Source of the DNA: Candidatus Levyibacteriota bacterium
GTDB taxonomy: Bacteria; Patescibacteria; Microgenomatia; Levybacterales; UBA12049
NCBI GenBank assembly: GCA_016186625.1
Contig: JACPLG010000004.1
Span: 1-14,993, forward strand
Direction: 5' to 3'
Length of the DNA: 14,993 nucleotides
The notes under the pieces are model-generated. The model was not told the origin of the DNA. It worked only from the letters and a program-made list of their open reading frames with translations, and made no database searches. The position numbers and the translations under genes were made by a program. Positions 11,477-14,993 of the stretch are shown here, one piece after another (position 1 is the stretch's first letter; each line of letters opens with the position of its first letter).

Positions 11477-11508
11477 TTGACAAAAGCATAAATTTCTCAT
11501 ACTTTAAT
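11477..11508 (+). promoter_or_regulatory. Promoter of the cohesin-like gene
   Basis: A perfect -35 TTGACA lies at 11477-11482. The -10 is either TACTTT at 11500-11505 (17-bp spacer, start exactly at the ATG at 11512) or the better-matching TTTAAT at 11503-11508 (20-bp spacer). Either way the leader is almost absent. Confidence 0.5.
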
Positions 11509-11511
11509 AGT

Positions 11512-12768
11512 ATGGAGGCAATCCTTCGGCATAAGTTGATTTTAATCACGATTGGAATTCAGCTTATAGCTCTTCCTCTAATTCTCCTAGCAGTTAAGGA
11601 AAGACAGGAAACAAGAACCAGGGCAACAGAGTCCACCTCTCTATCATTTGCTCCGGAAAGTAGCGCAACTAGTCCAATATCAGCCTCTGTTGGACAAAGT
11701 TTCTCGTTGGATGTTATGGTTAACCCCGGAAATAATCTTGTTTCGCTTGCAAAAATAGAAGTTCTATATGATCCTACTAAAGTTGAGCTTGATCCCAATA
11801 ATAAGATAGTGGTAAATAGTGAAGTTTTCCCGGTAGTTGTTGAGGGGCCAATTTATTCACAGGGGAGAATTTTAATCACCCTGTCAGTTGGACCTGATTC
11901 AACAAAAGTAATCCAGACAAGTAGTAAGGCTTTTACTCTTAATTTTATAGGAGTATCGCAGACCCAGAATGCTACTTCATCTATTTCATTTGGTCCGGAA
12001 AGCCTAATCTACTCAATTGCTTCCCAAGACACAAGTAACGTTAGCGTGCTCTCAGCCACCTCTCCTGCAGCTGTTGAAATTAACGCTGCTCCGACTAATG
12101 AACCCACATCAGAGCCTTCGCCTACTCCTGAACAACCAAGTCCTACACCGGTTAATCCAAGTCCAACGCCTGAACCCAGCCCAACGCCTGCCGCGCCCTC
12201 ACCCACCCCACCTCAGACCGGTTCAACTTTACTTTATTTCACCGGCCTTAAATTGCATGGGATTGGAAAAGGAGGAGACAATCCCAATCCAAACAGCGAA
12301 GGGACATTAAACCCCCTGCGCCCAGAAAGAAGTCTTACTGTTGAGATCTATAATGCTTCGGGAACTTTGGTTAGTAAAGTTGAGGGAGGTATAGTATATG
12401 GTGGCCCCCAGAGCGGAACTTTTGACGGATTAATATCTCTTCCAGACACAATTGCCTCCGGGAAATATACCATCAAGATAAAAACTCCTTCTTATTTAAA
12501 ACGCCAGCTACCGGGATTTTTGAATTTGGTTAAAGGGCAGACTAATAATGCTCCGGTAGCTTTCTTAATTGCTGGAGATGTCAATAACGATAACTCTCTA
12601 TCGATTTTGGATTATAACTTAATTATGGACTGCTACAGCGATTTGTTGCCCGCGAAAAATTGTGATACAACTAAGAAAGACCAGGCAGATCTTTCGGATG
12701 ACGGTCGGGTAGATTTTGATGATTACAACTTGTTCTTAAGAGAATTATCAGTCCAGAGAGGAGAATAA
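11512..12768 (+). CDS. Membrane-anchored surface protein: cohesin-like domain, Pro/Thr linker, X-like module, dockerin-like domain
   Basis: 418 aa. A membrane helix lies at ~9-28 with no obvious cleavage site, so this is an N-terminal anchor, followed by the QExRxRAxE motif (residues 32-40). Residues ~42-191 match cohesin-type beta domains (VGQSFSLDVMVNPG near the start, then VLYDPTKVEL). A linker of EPSPTP units covers 192-237. An Ig-like module (239-352) begins FTGLKLHGIG and ends FLIAG. The dockerin-like pair of EF-hand loops is DVNNDNSLSILD (356-367) and DLSDDGRVDFDD (393-404); C374 and C384 sit between them and may form a disulfide. A cohesin and a dockerin in one chain could let copies polymerise or capture the next gene's product. 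No enzyme domain is present. The gene has its own promoter. Confidence 0.8.
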   Translation: MEAILRHKLILITIGIQLIALPLILLAVKERQETRTRATESTSLSFAPESSATSPISASVGQSFSLDVMVNPGNNLVSLAKIEVLYDPTKVELDPNNKIVVNSEVFPVVVEGPIYSQGRILITLSVGPDSTKVIQTSSKAFTLNFIGVSQTQNATSSISFGPESLIYSIASQDTSNVSVLSATSPAAVEINAAPTNEPTSEPSPTPEQPSPTPVNPSPTPEPSPTPAAPSPTPPQTGSTLLYFTGLKLHGIGKGGDNPNPNSEGTLNPLRPERSLTVEIYNASGTLVSKVEGGIVYGGPQSGTFDGLISLPDTIASGKYTIKIKTPSYLKRQLPGFLNLVKGQTNNAPVAFLIAGDVNNDNSLSILDYNLIMDCYSDLLPAKNCDTTKKDQADLSDDGRVDFDDYNLFLRELSVQRGE

Positions 12769-12826
12769 ATGACCCAATCGACAAGCTCAGGCCATCGGCT
12801 CTGAGGCTCAGACTCGAAGAGGTCAT
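12769..12826. repeat. 58-bp palindromic repeat between the two dockerin genes
   Basis: Ends ATGACC (12769-12774)/GGTCAT (12821-12826) are perfect inverted repeats. Inside are TCGACAAGCTCA (12778-12789), identical to 819-830, and a small CTGAG-G-CTCAG hairpin. It begins immediately after the stop of the cohesin-like gene. It may act as a partial terminator or be a dispersed REP-like element. Confidence 0.55.
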
Positions 12827-12844
12827 AATGAGCAGAGTCGAATT

Positions 12845-14551
12845 ATGAAGAAAAAAATATTTTTACTACAAGGGATATTTATACTTTTAATATCAATAGT
12901 TTTCCTGGGGGCCAGAAACACTAGCGCTCAAAACACTGCCTGTCCAGCGGTTGTTCTTCAAGGAGGAAGAGTTACTCTCGCAACAGATTTAAAATCTGAG
13001 GGGACTTACAGGGTCTGGAGCAGAATGAAGGCGGGAAATACAACCGGTAGTAATGCCTTCCATATTCAAATTGACGATAATTGTCCTGTTAAAGTTGGGG
13101 GTTCGGGAAATATTTCATCAAACGACTGGACTTGGGTAGATTACCAGAACGCAGATACATCAAGTAAAATTGATGTCAATTTAACCTCTGGAAATCATGT
13201 TATAACTCTTATTGGAGGTAGCGAGGCTAGAACCTACCCAGGAGTTAGTGTTGACAAGCTTCTTTTGACTCAAGATCCAACTTGTGTTCCCGCCGATTTC
13301 GGAGATAATTGTCCGGCGGATTCAACAGTTACGCCAAGTCCTGAACCAAATGTAACATTAACCCCTGCTCCTTCTTCCCAAGTCTCAGCATTTATTGAGT
13401 CAAATGGTAGAGTTGTTATGGAGGCAGAAAGCCATGATCGGAATATTTCACGCACTCATGATGGGACTGAGCAAAGATGGCAGAATGATACTACGCTAGA
13501 TAATTTTTCAGGCGACAGAGCTAAAAAGGCTCTTCCCAACGTTGGATCTGTAGCCTTACTAAATAGTTCGGGTGTTCCTTCCAACTCTCCTGAGATGATA
13601 TACAATATTAACTTTACACAGGCAGGTACCTACTATATCTGGACTAGGTCTTCAGGAGTAGATGCTGATACCAATTCTATTCATGCAGGACTTGACGCCG
13701 TAACACAGACAAACTCTTCAAATCTTCGTACATACTTTAGGGGCTATCAAGGCCTTAATACAATATGGCGATGGTACTCTGAGAAATCTCAAGACAGTGC
13801 TACCCGTGCAAGCATTACAATAGATACAGCGGGTATCCATACATTCCATATCTGGATGAGAGAAGATGGAGCAGTAGTTGATAAGATAGTCTTAACAAAA
13901 GATGCTGCATGGCAACCTCCTACCCCATCTGACAAAGGGCCTGTGGAGAGCCAGAGAGGACTTTTTGGAGGGGCAAGCCCAACGCCCCTACCAGGAACCG
14001 CAACTGTACTCAATTTCAGCTCTGTTAAACTCCACGGCATAGGATCAGGCGGAGCCAGCTCAAATCCCACTTTGCAGGGAAACCCCAATCCAATTACTCC
14101 TGTTAAGAGTCTAGTTGCTGAAATATATGATTCAGAAGGATCTTTAGTAACCTCAGGGCAGGGTAATATTGTTTTTTCAAAAACAACCGGAGATTTCAGC
14201 GGAAAAGTAATTCTAGATCCAAATGTTCCCTTTGTTTCAGGAGATTATTTGGTTAAGATCAAAACTGACAAGTTTCTCAAAAGACAGCTTGGGGGTATAA
14301 TTACTATAAATAGCGGATCGGAAAATAATATGCCTCAGGTAGCACTTATTGCAGGAGATTCAAACGGGGATGGACTTCTTTCAGTCCTTGACTGGAATGT
14401 ATTGCTTGACTGTTTCTCTGATCTTGAACCTGCGAAAAACTGCGCAGATCCAGCAAAAAAATCAAGCGCTGATATTTCAGATGATGGAAATGTTAACCAG
14501 GATGATCTTACAACTTTCCTAGCGGAAATTTCTGTAGTTTTAGGTGATTAA
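12845..14551 (+). CDS. Secreted protein: two carbohydrate-binding-like domains, X-like module, dockerin-like domain
   Basis: 568 aa with a cleavable signal peptide (hydrophobic core 5-23, likely cut after TSA at residue 28). The first beta-domain (~31-146) has GTYRVWSRMKAG and a C-terminal VSVDKLLLT strand, as in CBM-like or golvesin-like domains, and Cys residues at 33, 80, 147 and 156. A TPSPEP linker follows. The second domain (~180-353) starts with SAFIESNGRVVMEAES and has GTYYIWTRSS and VVDKIVLTKD, resembling the C-terminal domain of GH115 or CBM35-type folds. An X-like module follows (~388-503; KLHGIGSGG, as in the upstream protein), then two EF-hand-like dockerin loops, DSNGDGLLSVLD (505-516) and DISDDGNVNQDD, with Cys at 523 and 533. 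There is no catalytic site. It is probably exported and docked to a cohesin. No Shine-Dalgarno is visible; the next gene starts 1 nt later. Confidence 0.8.
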   Translation: MKKKIFLLQGIFILLISIVFLGARNTSAQNTACPAVVLQGGRVTLATDLKSEGTYRVWSRMKAGNTTGSNAFHIQIDDNCPVKVGGSGNISSNDWTWVDYQNADTSSKIDVNLTSGNHVITLIGGSEARTYPGVSVDKLLLTQDPTCVPADFGDNCPADSTVTPSPEPNVTLTPAPSSQVSAFIESNGRVVMEAESHDRNISRTHDGTEQRWQNDTTLDNFSGDRAKKALPNVGSVALLNSSGVPSNSPEMIYNINFTQAGTYYIWTRSSGVDADTNSIHAGLDAVTQTNSSNLRTYFRGYQGLNTIWRWYSEKSQDSATRASITIDTAGIHTFHIWMREDGAVVDKIVLTKDAAWQPPTPSDKGPVESQRGLFGGASPTPLPGTATVLNFSSVKLHGIGSGGASSNPTLQGNPNPITPVKSLVAEIYDSEGSLVTSGQGNIVFSKTTGDFSGKVILDPNVPFVSGDYLVKIKTDKFLKRQLGGIITINSGSENNMPQVALIAGDSNGDGLLSVLDWNVLLDCFSDLEPAKNCADPAKKSSADISDDGNVNQDDLTTFLAEISVVLGD

Positions 14552-14552
14552 C

Positions 14553-14993
14553 ATGGATAACAACAACTCTTTATTAAAAAACAGAAAGAAAAGGTTATTA
14601 ATCTTAGCAGGAATAATACTGATTGTTGTTGTGCTTCCTCTGACAATCTATCTTGTCAAACAGCAGCAGGAACAAAGAGGACGGGCAGCCGAGCCTGATA
14701 AATTAGAGGCCGAGGGCGGTACCTTGTCGGCTGATGGCGTTATAATTCAATCTGATACTTTGGCTTCCGGTGGGAAGCATATAGTTTTTGTTGATGTCAC
14801 TCCTTCTCCTGACCTTACTCCCAGCCCAACTCCACCTTCTGGTCAAGTTTCAGCCTTCATAGAGTCAGGTGGAAGTGTAGTTATGGAGACAGAGAATAAT
14901 GATGGAAAATTTAATAGGAATGGCTATAGATGGGATGGCGCAGCTCCTGGTTCTCCACAGACAGCTACAGATGGCTGGCATGGAGATGGATAT
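14553..14993 (+). CDS. Anchored surface protein with carbohydrate-binding-like domain (3'-truncated by the window)
   Basis: 147 codons are visible and open to the window end. The ATG lies 1 nt after the preceding stop, so it is the third gene of one unit. A membrane helix at ~15-35 follows a basic NRKKR, then the motif VKQQQEQRGRAAE (residues 35-47). Residues 51-79 hold EAEGGTLSADG and ASGGKHIVF, the start and end words of CBM6-type domains, but only ~30 residues apart, so this is a remnant or mini-domain. A TPSPTPPSG linker leads into QVSAFIESGGSVVMETE, closely like the second domain of the preceding protein. The remaining domains, possibly another dockerin or cohesin, are off the window. 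Confidence 0.75.
   Translation, partial: MDNNNSLLKNRKKRLLILAGIILIVVVLPLTIYLVKQQQEQRGRAAEPDKLEAEGGTLSADGVIIQSDTLASGGKHIVFVDVTPSPDLTPSPTPPSGQVSAFIESGGSVVMETENNDGKFNRNGYRWDGAAPGSPQTATDGWHGDGY

Noticed and set aside
11512..14551. A true cellulosome or polysaccharide-degrading locus
   Set aside because: No glycoside hydrolase, esterase or lyase catalytic domain is visible; only binding and docking modules are present.

Overview
The window looks like a chromosomal segment of a Candidate Phyla Radiation bacterium (Patescibacteria), most likely from the Microgenomates group. The grounds are: AT-rich DNA with short genes; almost no Shine-Dalgarno sites and several apparently leaderless promoters; ribosomal protein L1 and NusG with long charged N-terminal extensions; a TrpR/YerC-like regulator; a four-helix-bundle (S23-type) gene set in direct repeats; and large surface proteins with cohesin-like, Pro/Thr-linker and dockerin-like parts. 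This placement rests on family resemblance and gene style; no 16S gene is present.

Left part (1-2050). The 3' end of a large surface or membrane protein gene is followed by a promoter and a ~178-nt structured RNA candidate with a 14-bp closing stem (possibly 6S-like). A translation-related cluster follows: tRNA-Thr(TGT), tRNA-Tyr(GTA), tRNA fragments, tRNA-Thr(GGT), rpmG (L33), a TrpR-like regulator on the minus strand flanked by 33-bp direct repeats, and tRNA-Trp(CCA). With secE-nusG-rplK-rplA further right, this keeps the order of the thrU-tyrU-glyT-thrT ... secE-nusG-rplKA region known from other bacteria, but with inserted genes and damaged tRNAs.

Middle (2050-7340). A metabolic block separates tRNA-Trp from secE: a class II fructose-bisphosphate aldolase overlapping a class I fructose-1,6-bisphosphatase, an MBL-fold hydrolase, a convergent PAP2 phosphatase, galU, and a frameshifted four-helix-bundle gene. 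Aldolase plus FBPase turns triose phosphates into fructose-6-phosphate, and GalU makes UDP-glucose, so the block points toward sugar-phosphate and envelope-glycan synthesis.

Right-centre (7260-10626). A strong promoter with a 28-bp inverted repeat across its -35 region drives secE-nusG, then rplK (with the only clear Shine-Dalgarno site), rplA and a PlsC-like acyltransferase. rplA carries at least one in-frame, GC-rich palindromic insertion, like the palindromic elements of Rickettsia, and a probable second one.

Right end (10660-14993). An unrecognised 265-aa gene is followed by three secreted or anchored surface proteins: a membrane-anchored cohesin-like + X-like module + dockerin-like protein; a secreted protein with two carbohydrate-binding-like domains + X-like module + dockerin; and the start of a third anchored protein that shares domains with the second. 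Together they look like a small non-enzymatic cohesin/dockerin surface assembly, the most interesting candidate system here. All functions are inferred from sequence alone.
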